This document shows, piece after piece, positions 24,898 through 33,235 of a stretch of 39,373 nucleotides of DNA. Below the pieces are notes generated by a model. That model saw nothing but the letters and a program-made list of their open reading frames with translations. It was not told the DNA's origin and searched no databases. The DNA is from Nitrososphaerota archaeon (lineage in GTDB: Archaea; Thermoproteota; Nitrososphaeria; Nitrososphaerales; Nitrososphaeraceae). A program made the position numbers and the translations under genes. Location of the stretch: NCBI GenBank assembly GCA_005877075.1, contig VBPX01000023.1, positions 1-39,373 of the forward strand, written 5' to 3'. The number at the start of each line of letters is the position of its first letter. Positions within the stretch are counted from its first letter, which is position 1.

Positions 24898-25497
24898 TTG
24901 TCAGATACCGATAAGCTTAGGAGTGCAACTTTGAGCAGAAGTACTTCAGAGACCACCATAAGCTTAATTGTTAATCTTGATGGCGAGGGTAAGGGACGGA
25001 TTAACACTGGGTTGAAATTTCTAGATCATCTCATCATTACATTTTGTAAATACAGCCTGGTTGACATAGAAGCGGATGTTAAATCTCACGATTCAATCCA
25101 ACATCACTTGATTGAGGACATTGGTATTTGCATAGGGCAGGGATTGGATAAGGCGCTAGGAAATAGATCAAAAATTATGAGATTTGGATATGCAATAGTG
25201 CCCATGGATGATTCACGAAGTAACTCTGCAATTGATTTGGTTCGTAGACAATTCTCTAAATTTGAGTTAAAGCTGGAAAGAAATGAAGTGGAAGGTATGG
25301 CAAAAGAGGATATTGAACATTTCTTTAGATCTTTAATGCAAAACCTTGTGGCATGTACACACATATTAGTCGAATACGGAAAAGATGATCACCATAAACT
25401 AGAATCTGCTATGAAGAGTTTTGCTATTGCATTTAGAAATGCGGCATCTATTGACCAAAGGAGAAAAGGATTGCCAAGTACTAAAGACATGATGTAA
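24898..25497 (+). CDS. hisB: Imidazoleglycerol-phosphate dehydratase
   Basis: A 199-aa single-domain dehydratase, lacking the phosphatase domain fused in enterobacteria. Metal-binding repeats are visible: GLKFLDHLI, SIQHHLIEDIGI and later KDDHHKLESAMKSF, with MAKEDIEHFFRSL between them. The usual DDHH of the first site reads IQHH here, retaining both histidines. The start is TTG 24898 because no in-frame ATG or GTG lies nearby and SATLSRSTSETTI fits the family N-terminus. hisH begins directly after its stop. Confidence 0.93.
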   Translation: MSDTDKLRSATLSRSTSETTISLIVNLDGEGKGRINTGLKFLDHLIITFCKYSLVDIEADVKSHDSIQHHLIEDIGICIGQGLDKALGNRSKIMRFGYAIVPMDDSRSNSAIDLVRRQFSKFELKLERNEVEGMAKEDIEHFFRSLMQNLVACTHILVEYGKDDHHKLESAMKSFAIAFRNAASIDQRRKGLPSTKDMM

Positions 25498-26118
25498 ATG
25501 GCCAAGATAGCTATTTTTGATTTTGGGGCAGGAAATCTTTTCAATTTGCATCAATCGCTTCTTAGAAATGGAGCACAAAATGTGGATATTATTAGAAGTT
25601 TAAAGGACTTGAAAAAGTATAATGGCTTGGTTTTACCAGGAGTTGGTAATTTTGATAGTGCAATTAGTTCAATGAAGAAAGATGAGATTTCTCTCACTAC
25701 GGCCATAAATAATGGAATGCCGATACTCGGAATATGTTTAGGATTGGAAATGTTATTTTATAGAAGTGAAGAAGGACTTCTTGATGGTCTTAAAGTATTA
25801 GAGGGTGAGGTGTTGATGCTACCAAAAAAGAAAGTAAAAGTTCCCCACATAGGATGGAATAATTTACTGATAGTTAAAGGAGAAAGTAATCTGTTAAAGG
25901 GAATTCCGCAAGATTCCTGGGTGTACTTTGTACATTCTTATCACATTGAACCTAAGGATGAAAATCTCATAGTAGCAGTAACTGACTACGGCTCAAAATT
26001 GCCTGTTGTAATTGAACGGTTAAATTTGTTTGGCACTCAATTTCACCCTGAAAAATCAGGAAAAGTTGGAGCCCATATTATGAAAAACTTTCTCAAAATT
26101 TGTGAAAAAAACGAATGA
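25498..26118 (+). CDS. hisH: Imidazole glycerol phosphate synthase, glutaminase subunit
   Basis: A 206-aa class I glutamine amidotransferase supplying ammonia to HisF. It starts IAIFDFGAGNLFNLHQSL, has the oxyanion region LPGVGNFDSAISSM, the cysteine nucleophile in GICLGLEMLF, and the His-Glu pair in GTQFHPEKSG. The segment VPHIGWNNL and VYFVHSYH are also conserved. It abuts hisB with no gap and overlaps hisA in ATGA, keeping HisH, HisA and HisF production coupled. Confidence 0.96.
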   Translation: MAKIAIFDFGAGNLFNLHQSLLRNGAQNVDIIRSLKDLKKYNGLVLPGVGNFDSAISSMKKDEISLTTAINNGMPILGICLGLEMLFYRSEEGLLDGLKVLEGEVLMLPKKKVKVPHIGWNNLLIVKGESNLLKGIPQDSWVYFVHSYHIEPKDENLIVAVTDYGSKLPVVIERLNLFGTQFHPEKSGKVGAHIMKNFLKICEKNE

Positions 26119-26825
26119 AGGTATTAGCGGCAATAGATATAATGAAAGGGGAAGTAGTTAGGTTAACGAAAGGTGACCAGGCAACTAAGAAGATATACAG
26201 CAACGATCCTGTTGAAGTGGCAAAAAAATGGGAAAAAGACGGGGCTGATATGTTGCACATCATTGACCTTGATGCGGCACTAGGGAATGAATTGAACAAT
26301 CTATCGACAATTTCAGAGATATTGCATTCCGTTAATATTCCAGTTCAGATTGGAGGTGGTATACGTCATGTCGAAAATTTTGAAAAAATTGCTAGTATGG
26401 GCTTTTCAAAAATTGTAATTGGAACTATGGCATATCGAAATTTGGATGAAATACGTATGCTAAGTAAGAACTACAGTGATAAGATTGTGATTTCGCTTGA
26501 CGAGATAAACGGAAATGTTATGATTGATGGCTGGAGATCATCATCCAATTATAAGATTGAGGATGCGATTGACAAGTTCAATAAATTAGGAATAAACATT
26601 TTCCTTTTGACTAACATAGTTAAAGATGGAACGCTTTCAGGTCCAGATGTTGCCACTTTAAATAGTATTAACACTGATCGAACTTCTAAGATAATAGCAA
26701 GTGGAGGAATTTCAAGTTTGATAGATGTCATAAGAGTTAGATCAATTGGATGCGATAGTGTGATTCTTGGTAAAGCTCTGTATGAAGAGAGATTGGATAT
26801 AAAAAAGGTGAAAACAATAGCGTAA
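26115..26825 (+). CDS. hisA: Phosphoribosylformimino-AICAR-phosphate isomerase
   Basis: A 236-aa half-barrel-duplicated TIM barrel performing the Amadori isomerisation before HisF. The catalytic Asp is in [18 protein letters not shown] (residues 3-20), the phosphate sites are [11 protein letters not shown] and [13 protein letters not shown], and the second catalytic Asp position reads [10 protein letters not shown]. The ATG overlaps hisH, and hisF starts at its last base. Unlike many relatives it has Glu in [16 protein letters not shown] where Ala-Arg is common; the function call is unaffected. Confidence 0.95.
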   Translation: MKVLAAIDIMKGEVVRLTKGDQATKKIYSNDPVEVAKKWEKDGADMLHIIDLDAALGNELNNLSTISEILHSVNIPVQIGGGIRHVENFEKIASMGFSKIVIGTMAYRNLDEIRMLSKNYSDKIVISLDEINGNVMIDGWRSSSNYKIEDAIDKFNKLGINIFLLTNIVKDGTLSGPDVATLNSINTDRTSKIIASGGISSLIDVIRVRSIGCDSVILGKALYEERLDIKKVKTIA

Positions 26826-27628
26826 TGCCACTATCTAAAAGGATCATTCCATGTTTGGATGTGGACAATGGAAGAGTAGTAAAGGGAATTAATTTTCTAG
26901 GGGTTAAGGACGCAGGTGACCCCGTTGAGCTAGCAAAAAAATACAGTGATCAGGGAGCTGACGAACTTGTTTTTCTGGATATTACTGCGTCAAAACAAGA
27001 CCGTGAAATCATGAAGAATATCGTTAAAAAAGTCGCCAGTGTTATCGATATACCTTTCACAGTGGGAGGAGGAATTAAGACACTTTCAGATGCAAGAGAG
27101 ATTCTACTCAATGGAGCAGACAAGGTTTCCATCAATACTGCCACAGTTAAGAATCCACAATTAGTAACGGACCTGATGAAAATTTTCGGAAGACAATGTA
27201 TTGTTGTAGCAATAGATGTCAAAAGAAATTTTATGGTTGATAAAAAACAGACATCTACGTCAAAGGTGGATAAGGATTATTTTTTTGAAGTTATGATATA
27301 TGGAGGATCCAAGGGCACCCGTATTGATGCTATCCAATGGGCAAAGAAGGTGGAGGAGCTTGGTGCAGGAGAAATACTCTTGACAAGTATAGATGCAGAT
27401 GGTACTAAAAATGGCTACGATATTGAATTGACAAATACAATATGTAATAGTGTTAGAATACCTGTAATTGCATCGGGCGGTTGCGGCTCATCTCAGCACA
27501 TGTTTGAAGTATTCAATAGAACTGACGTTGATGCCGTTCTGGCAGCGTCAATTTTTCATTATGATAAACTAACACTAGGAAAGGTTAAGAAATATTTGGC
27601 GCAAAAGGGAATCCGAACTAGACTTTAA
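26825..27628 (+). CDS. hisF: Imidazole glycerol phosphate synthase, cyclase subunit
   Basis: A 267-aa TIM barrel that uses HisH-derived ammonia to make imidazole glycerol phosphate and AICAR. Motifs are [19 protein letters not shown] with the catalytic Asp, [68 protein letters not shown] with the second catalytic Asp, and [10 protein letters not shown]. Length is slightly above the usual 255 because of a short loop around residue 145. It is the last gene of the operon; no hisI or hisE follows, and the next gene is convergent. Confidence 0.96.
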   Translation: MPLSKRIIPCLDVDNGRVVKGINFLGVKDAGDPVELAKKYSDQGADELVFLDITASKQDREIMKNIVKKVASVIDIPFTVGGGIKTLSDAREILLNGADKVSINTATVKNPQLVTDLMKIFGRQCIVVAIDVKRNFMVDKKQTSTSKVDKDYFFEVMIYGGSKGTRIDAIQWAKKVEELGAGEILLTSIDADGTKNGYDIELTNTICNSVRIPVIASGGCGSSQHMFEVFNRTDVDAVLAASIFHYDKLTLGKVKKYLAQKGIRTRL

Positions 27629-27698
27629 TAAAATTAGTTGAAATTGTAATCTGAAATTTAAACCAATGAAGCATTATAATCAAGGCAAAAAGCCCGCA

Positions 27699-29162
27699 TC
27701 ATCGCAATGTCAGTGCCAAAATAAATATGGCTGATATCACTTCAATAGTTAAAAGATAATCTCTAATTTTCTTGGCTCTGCTAGACTTTATCTTCCCATG
27801 CCCTCTTATTATATGCTGATCACGAATAGTAACAAGAGCATATAGCCTGGTTAAAGCCATCAAAAAACTCACTCCTAAATATACGGGCAAGAGAAAAAGA
27901 TGCTTTGGATTGCGCCGAAGATGTGGAAAAATTTTGATCGTCCTTCCAACCAACCATAGAATAATGATTGAAATCGCTAATCCCCATTGATTTTCGATAA
28001 TTGCGATAGAAAGGAAGATCGGGCCAAGCAACAGTGTAAAAACCGAAATAAAACGATCTATCATAGAGAATGCAAGATACGGTCGTTTCCATACCCAACC
28101 ATTCCATAAACTTTCAAAATCAGAATTATGACTATTTCTTGCCCATCTAATTCTTTGCTTGATAAATTGGCCAAACTTTGGAGCTGCAGATGAATATATT
28201 ATTGCAGAACTCTGGTAATATGTTTTCCATCCTTCTTGTTGGACAAGTCTCGTAAAGCACTTATCTTCCCCTGATTCTTTTTTTCTGCCGAGTATTATTT
28301 CATTCAAGAAGAGATTCATCTTGGGCAAAAGTATTTCCCTTCGATACAATGCAGTTTTTCCACTTAAACAGGACAGAGCCTTTCCTCCTGCAGTTTGCGC
28401 CGGCATATCATAATAATTTCTCATATCCCAAAAAATATCAGTCATTTTTTGCCAAATAGTTTTTATTTCAAGTGGATGGTATCTCGGAGTGACTCCTCCA
28501 ATATTAGTATCAACAAGGAAGGGGCCTAACGCATTTTCTAAGAAATTTGCGTCCCACATGGTATCGCTATCTGTTAAAGCAAGAATTTGGCCTTTAGATT
28601 CTAATATCCCATCAACAAGGGCTGCTCTCTTTCCGGGCTTTGAAGTTACTATCAATTTAACATTATCTTTCCCTTCCTGAAATTCTTTAAATTCAGCTAT
28701 GCAGCCAGTATCAGATTTATCAATTATTGCGATTATTTCAGCTGGTTTATTTTTCCACCATGAATCCAAAGATCGTTTAAAAATCTTCTCGTCTTCGTTA
28801 TATACAGGTATAATTACAGAAACAGAAAGATTCGCCTTGCTTTTTGAATTCACCTTATTTGGGTCCGGCAATATGGGATAATATAGCGACGCAACAACTT
28901 TTTTGATAAACCATATTGACCATCTCCAAGTTCCGATTATACCGAGTGGGATGATTAACCAATAATTGTACAAATTACTCGGTACCAAATTTCTAATTAA
29001 ATAATTTTTAAATCCATTAATTTGGTAAAGAATATCATTTATGTCAAACCATATTGGTGATGTAACCAACGAAATTGCGAACCCCATGAGCAAGATATCA
29101 AAAATTATGTTTCCAAAAATTCTAGAGCGCCTTTGAAGGTGGGGTACCTTATGAGAGTCCAC
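27699..29162 (-). CDS. Membrane GT2 glycosyltransferase, hyaluronan-synthase-like
   Basis: A 487-aa processive-type family 2 glycosyltransferase. Two N-terminal membrane helices (about 20-40, 66-88) precede the GT-A domain. That domain has SVSVIIPVYNED (113-124), the metal-binding DSD (198-200), GED (298-300) as the catalytic-base region, and QRIRW (336-340), the QxxRW signature of hyaluronan, cellulose and chitin synthases. Four C-terminal helices follow (about 373-392, 395-410, 422-445, 470-486). It should polymerise a nucleotide-activated sugar on the cytoplasmic side and export the chain. A divergent nucleotide-sugar dehydrogenase gene 167 bases away suggests a uronic acid among the substrates. 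It converges with hisF. Confidence 0.88.
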   Translation of the reverse strand: MDSHKVPHLQRRSRIFGNIIFDILLMGFAISLVTSPIWFDINDILYQINGFKNYLIRNLVPSNLYNYWLIIPLGIIGTWRWSIWFIKKVVASLYYPILPDPNKVNSKSKANLSVSVIIPVYNEDEKIFKRSLDSWWKNKPAEIIAIIDKSDTGCIAEFKEFQEGKDNVKLIVTSKPGKRAALVDGILESKGQILALTDSDTMWDANFLENALGPFLVDTNIGGVTPRYHPLEIKTIWQKMTDIFWDMRNYYDMPAQTAGGKALSCLSGKTALYRREILLPKMNLFLNEIILGRKKESGEDKCFTRLVQQEGWKTYYQSSAIIYSSAAPKFGQFIKQRIRWARNSHNSDFESLWNGWVWKRPYLAFSMIDRFISVFTLLLGPIFLSIAIIENQWGLAISIIILWLVGRTIKIFPHLRRNPKHLFLLPVYLGVSFLMALTRLYALVTIRDQHIIRGHGKIKSSRAKKIRDYLLTIEVISAIFILALTLR

Positions 29163-29329
29163 TCTTTTAGCTTTATTTGTAGATTATTTATTAGTAACTT
29201 TATTCTGAGCTATAAATTTATCAAGTAAGATGGTTCTTGTTAATTTTTACTATAATTCATTCTTGAAAATGAAAAAGAATTATATAAATATGATTAATTA
29301 TAACCCCCTATAATAAAGAGGGATTTTGA

Positions 29330-30220
29330 ACGAGTAAGATAAGTATTATTGGTTCGGGTGTCGTAGGAAGTGCAACGGGCCAAGGGTTTCATAAGCTAGG
29401 TCATGAAGTTATTTTTTACGACATTTCAAAAGAAAAAATTAGAAATCTAAAGAGTAATGGATATAATGTAGCAATTGATTTAGGCGATGCATTATCACAA
29501 ACAGACATTTCATTTGTTTGTGTGAATACTCCAACGCATAATTCTCAACAAGACCTTTCTCAGATACTTTCAGTACTCTACCAGCTTGCAAACTATCTTA
29601 ATACAGCGGAAAAACATCACTTATTGGTCTTCCGTAGCACCATGTTACCTGGAACAATGCGTAGCGTAGTTGTCAATTATCTCGAAAAAAATTGCACAAA
29701 AAAGAGAGGAGTTGATTACGATGTTGTTTACAACCCAGAATTTCTAAGACAAAATTCAGCCTTAGATGATTTCTTCAAGCCGGACAGGGTAATAATAGGT
29801 GAGGATCATAATGAATTTTCAAAATTATTCGTAGAGCTATACCAGCCTTTGACAAAAAATATAATCACCACATCATTTGAGGCTGCAGAGTTAATCAAGT
29901 ATGCATCAAATTGCTTTTTGTCATTGAAGATTTCATTCTTCAATGAAATAGGACTGATATGCAAACACCTGGGAATAGACGACAAGGTCGTAAGCACGGG
30001 CGTATCTTTAGACAAAAGAATTGGAAAGTATGGCACTGAATTTGGTAGGCCATTTGATGGTATGTGTCTTCCCAAAGATACTCAGGCATTGGCGTCATTC
30101 ATAAAACAAAACAGAATTGAACCTGACTTGCTGGAAATAGTGTTGAACATTAACAAGAAAATTGAAGATCTTACCAGTACAAGGCAACTAGTCTCTGGCG
30201 CAAGAGAATCTCATTCCTAA
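29330..30220 (+). CDS. UDP-glucose/GDP-mannose dehydrogenase, short form with disrupted start
   Basis: This frame encodes a nucleotide-sugar dehydrogenase oxidising the sugar C6 to a uronate. KISIIGSGVVGSATGQGF is the NAD-binding N-terminus, FVCVNTPT follows, then AELIKYASNCFLSLKISFFNEI with the catalytic Lys and DGMCLPKDTQAL with the catalytic Cys. The frame has no ATG, GTG or TTG between an in-frame TGA (29327-29329) and the Rossmann strand. TTG 29326 lies just behind GAGGG, but in another frame; removing one base near 29335 would join them (L-N-E-K-I-S). Either a +1 insertion or a nonstandard start (ACG 29330) must be assumed. GTG 29522 would delete the NAD site. The protein ends after the central domain, lacking the usual C-terminal UDP-binding domain of about 110 residues. 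Confidence 0.75.
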   Translation, partial: TSKISIIGSGVVGSATGQGFHKLGHEVIFYDISKEKIRNLKSNGYNVAIDLGDALSQTDISFVCVNTPTHNSQQDLSQILSVLYQLANYLNTAEKHHLLVFRSTMLPGTMRSVVVNYLEKNCTKKRGVDYDVVYNPEFLRQNSALDDFFKPDRVIIGEDHNEFSKLFVELYQPLTKNIITTSFEAAELIKYASNCFLSLKISFFNEIGLICKHLGIDDKVVSTGVSLDKRIGKYGTEFGRPFDGMCLPKDTQALASFIKQNRIEPDLLEIVLNINKKIEDLTSTRQLVSGARESHS

Positions 30221-30281
30221 AAACGAAAAGGGTTTTTCTCTTCAATAATTTATATTGGGTTGTTAGATTTTTCTTTTAACA

Positions 30282-31499
30282 ATGAATTTGTCGGCTTTTA
30301 GGGTTTCATTTATTTTTTTATTAATTGTAAATGTTTTACTAATAACTGGCCTGAGTCGCCTAAGCGATGCTCAGGGTGCAAACTCCAAGGGTTTGATAGG
30401 AGTAAATATGTTAGGCTATTATACCAGCTTACCTCAAACCCGAGACTTTAACAATCCTTTCCCTGATAACTACTACGATCAAAGTTTTAAGCTCATTAAA
30501 GACGGGGGAATGAATCATATAAGATATGTATATTATTGGGAATCTTTTGTAAAGAATCCTACAGCATTCATAAGTGAACTAAAATTTGCTGCTACTTTAG
30601 CTGATAAATATGGATTAAAAATTATATATGACAATCATCAGTTTCATACTTCATCATGGCTTAATCCTCAAAGAGGAACAGGTTTTCCGAACTTTTTATT
30701 TCAGAATAACTCAGAATATGCATATGGCAGTGGAGGAGGGCCTAAATATCCCTCAGCTGCAGCATGGTGGACTCACTGGTGGAACAGGGAAATTAGAGAT
30801 ACGAATGGTACCGACGGATGGACTCTACAAGCTGCATTCTTGAAGAAAGTAATTAGTACAGTTGATAGTCACCCTAGCACGGCTGGATATGAAATATTGA
30901 GTGAGCCTCAGGTACACAACGCGGACCAGTGGGAAAAAATCGGTAAATATAATACATTTATGACAGATGAGATGAGAAAGTTAACTAAAAAAGATATTAT
31001 TTATAGCATGACCATACCTGTTGATCTAAAAAGTATCATTGGAGTTAATGCCCAAAATCTTGCAAAGATGGCACCTATAAATAAAACAAATATTATCTTC
31101 AAATTCAGTATTTACGGACTACCGTCACCTGGTAGCTACCAAGAAGAAAGGTTGAATATGTTTGTACAGACGGGCAATTTATCTGGAGTTCCAGTCTATA
31201 TTGGAGAATGGAATAACGTTGCCAGAGACAAAGTAATAAACGAAGAAGGAGATTTTGTTTATGAAATAAATCCAAAAGCAAGTGATATTACTCCAGAAGA
31301 TACTACAGTAATATTAAAAAAATTCAATCAAATAGATCCATACGGCTGGGCTTTCTGGTATTGGAATTTTAGGCCACATAGAGTTGACAACTTTAATTTA
31401 GTGATAAGCGATAACAATGGCAATTTGGTTCCCACAAAATATTTTGATATCTTGAAAAACTCTGTTCATTCCGTTTATGGAAGTCAAGCACCTAAATAG
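30282..31499 (+). CDS. Secreted GH5-like glycoside hydrolase
   Basis: A 405-aa protein with a signal peptide (hydrophobic residues 8-24, likely cleavage after SDAQG-type sequence near 31). It has a barrel pattern typical of GH family 5 or a close clan A relative. The acid/base Glu208 is in GYEILSEPQ (the usual Asn before Glu is Ser), DNHQFH (117-122) lines the active site, and the nucleophile Glu309 is in VPVYIGEWNN. The late WAFWYWNF is a common GH5 C-terminal strand. It probably acts outside the cell on a beta-linked glucan or mannan. Its position after the polysaccharide dehydrogenase gene suggests it trims or releases the polymer made by the neighbouring synthase (inference). Confidence 0.83.
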   Translation: MNLSAFRVSFIFLLIVNVLLITGLSRLSDAQGANSKGLIGVNMLGYYTSLPQTRDFNNPFPDNYYDQSFKLIKDGGMNHIRYVYYWESFVKNPTAFISELKFAATLADKYGLKIIYDNHQFHTSSWLNPQRGTGFPNFLFQNNSEYAYGSGGGPKYPSAAAWWTHWWNREIRDTNGTDGWTLQAAFLKKVISTVDSHPSTAGYEILSEPQVHNADQWEKIGKYNTFMTDEMRKLTKKDIIYSMTIPVDLKSIIGVNAQNLAKMAPINKTNIIFKFSIYGLPSPGSYQEERLNMFVQTGNLSGVPVYIGEWNNVARDKVINEEGDFVYEINPKASDITPEDTTVILKKFNQIDPYGWAFWYWNFRPHRVDNFNLVISDNNGNLVPTKYFDILKNSVHSVYGSQAPK

Positions 31500-31647
31500 C
31501 ACATGAATCTAAATGAATGTAAGCTCTTCTTCGTGGTAACGTCAACCATATTCAGAAAATGTCGGCATGAGAGACCTCTGGTATACAAAGAGTCCATAAG
31601 GTTTAATTCTTGTTAAAATGTCATATCTTAGTGGATATAGAAGCTAA

Positions 31648-33171
31648 TTGAAGACTCAACTCAATCTAAAAGAAGGAACTAGGTTTAGATCTTTGATATT
31701 TATTCTAATTCCTATTGTTCTTTCTTCCTACACACACCTTTGGAATGCTACAGGCTTTCCATCATTGCACACAGACGAAGGACATTACCTAAGAAAAGCA
31801 ATTTCAACTGAAACTGGTCAGGGACTTCAACCGCAAGAAAGATATCGAGCCCCTTATTTTGGACAAATTTTTTTAGCGGGAATCTTTAGCATGATTGGTT
31901 ATCCTAACACAGAAAACTTGAGCGATAAAAATCCTGTTGAGCAATTGTACTTTGTTCCCCGCTTTATTATGGGAATTTTGGCTGTTATTGATACTTTTCT
32001 ATTATATAGAATCACAGAAAACAGATATGGCAGAAATGTTGCAATTATCTCTTCAATATTATTTGCAGTAATGCCATATACATGGATGACAAGGAGAATA
32101 TATCTAGAGTCAATTCAGCTTCCATTTATTTTAACATCAATACTCCTGATTCTCAATCTTGGTAGAGGTCAACAACAAAATGCTAAGTTAACTTTGATTA
32201 TATCTGGAATTTTCATGGGTCTTGCTATATTTACCAAGATACCCGCATTCACAATAATTCCCTTGGGCATGATAATGATATACATACTTACTAGAAACAA
32301 GAAATATGCGCTGCTTTGGTTAATTCCTGTTATTTTGGTTCCAGCATTGTGGCCAGTGCATGCCACATTAAACGGAGAACTTGACAATTGGATTAGTGGA
32401 GTACGTTACCAAGTCAGTAGAGATAGACCATTAATTAACACAATAAATACATTTTTTCAGATAGACCCTGTTCTGCTTATTTTGGGTTTGGGTGGCCTTA
32501 TCTTTTCAGGTATAAGAAGAGACTATTTCCCTTTGTTGTGGGCTATACCGGTTTTCATCTTCCTTCAGGCAATTGGCTATGTTTCTTCGTTTCATCTACT
32601 ATTATTACTGCCACCATTTTGCATAGCGGCAGGAAATATGATTGAAAAAATTGGAAATAATCTATACAATATCAGAATGAGAAATATCTTGCCATATCTT
32701 CGAATATCAATTATTGGTATATTTGGCATCGCTAGTATAACCATGCTAATTACAATAAACACGAATTCAAGTTATTATCATGCTCTTGGATTTGTTATTT
32801 CGAATTTACCTAATAGTAATGTCAATCCAAATTCAAATAGCTCAAAAATTGGGGACAAAGTTACATTAATTGGAAATCCACAGTATTTCTGGATTCCAGA
32901 ATTTGTATTTAAGAAATCATTTGATGCCAAAAACTATTACAGCAAAACTCCATTCAAGACCGATAGGTACATGATGATTATTGATACTCGCTTCTTGAAG
33001 ATTTTAACTGGTGATAATTCCTCCCGCTTAAATTTGGCATACAATTCTACTCACAATCTAGCAAGATTTGAGCAAAACTTTACTGGAGGCCTAGATCTCA
33101 ATAAATATCCTTATACCAATTTAAAACTGAGTCCAGAAACAGGCTTTATTGAAATAAGATCCAACTATTAG
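31648..33171 (+). CDS. GT-C membrane glycosyltransferase (PMT/GT39-like)
   Basis: A 507-aa polytopic membrane protein with about 10-11 hydrophobic helices and a C-terminal soluble domain (from about residue 385). The first extracytoplasmic loop has HTDEGHYLRKA with the Asp-Glu pair (43-44) typical of protein-mannosyltransferase/ArnT-like GT-C enzymes using polyprenyl-phosphate sugars. ENRYGRNVAIISSILFAV and GIFMGLAIFTKIPAF are also family-like. The start is TTG 31648. It may glycosylate surface proteins or finish the polysaccharide encoded nearby. Substrate and acceptor cannot be told from sequence. Confidence 0.8.
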   Translation: MKTQLNLKEGTRFRSLIFILIPIVLSSYTHLWNATGFPSLHTDEGHYLRKAISTETGQGLQPQERYRAPYFGQIFLAGIFSMIGYPNTENLSDKNPVEQLYFVPRFIMGILAVIDTFLLYRITENRYGRNVAIISSILFAVMPYTWMTRRIYLESIQLPFILTSILLILNLGRGQQQNAKLTLIISGIFMGLAIFTKIPAFTIIPLGMIMIYILTRNKKYALLWLIPVILVPALWPVHATLNGELDNWISGVRYQVSRDRPLINTINTFFQIDPVLLILGLGGLIFSGIRRDYFPLLWAIPVFIFLQAIGYVSSFHLLLLLPPFCIAAGNMIEKIGNNLYNIRMRNILPYLRISIIGIFGIASITMLITINTNSSYYHALGFVISNLPNSNVNPNSNSSKIGDKVTLIGNPQYFWIPEFVFKKSFDAKNYYSKTPFKTDRYMMIIDTRFLKILTGDNSSRLNLAYNSTHNLARFEQNFTGGLDLNKYPYTNLKLSPETGFIEIRSNY

Positions 33172-33235
33172 TATTTTTAGTGATGTATTCCCAAACCAAT
33201 TAATTTGACCTTCTAGGTTAAGTTCACGTCACTAA

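Noticed and set aside
29303-29322. CCCCCT...AGAGGG inverted repeat upstream of the dehydrogenase as an operator
   Set aside because: The pairing is only five or six bases and the GAGGG half is better explained as a ribosome-binding site; no second copy is seen.
29522-30220. GTG 29522 as the real start of the dehydrogenase
   Set aside because: The frame upstream encodes the conserved GSGVVG NAD-binding motif; starting at 29522 would remove the cofactor site.
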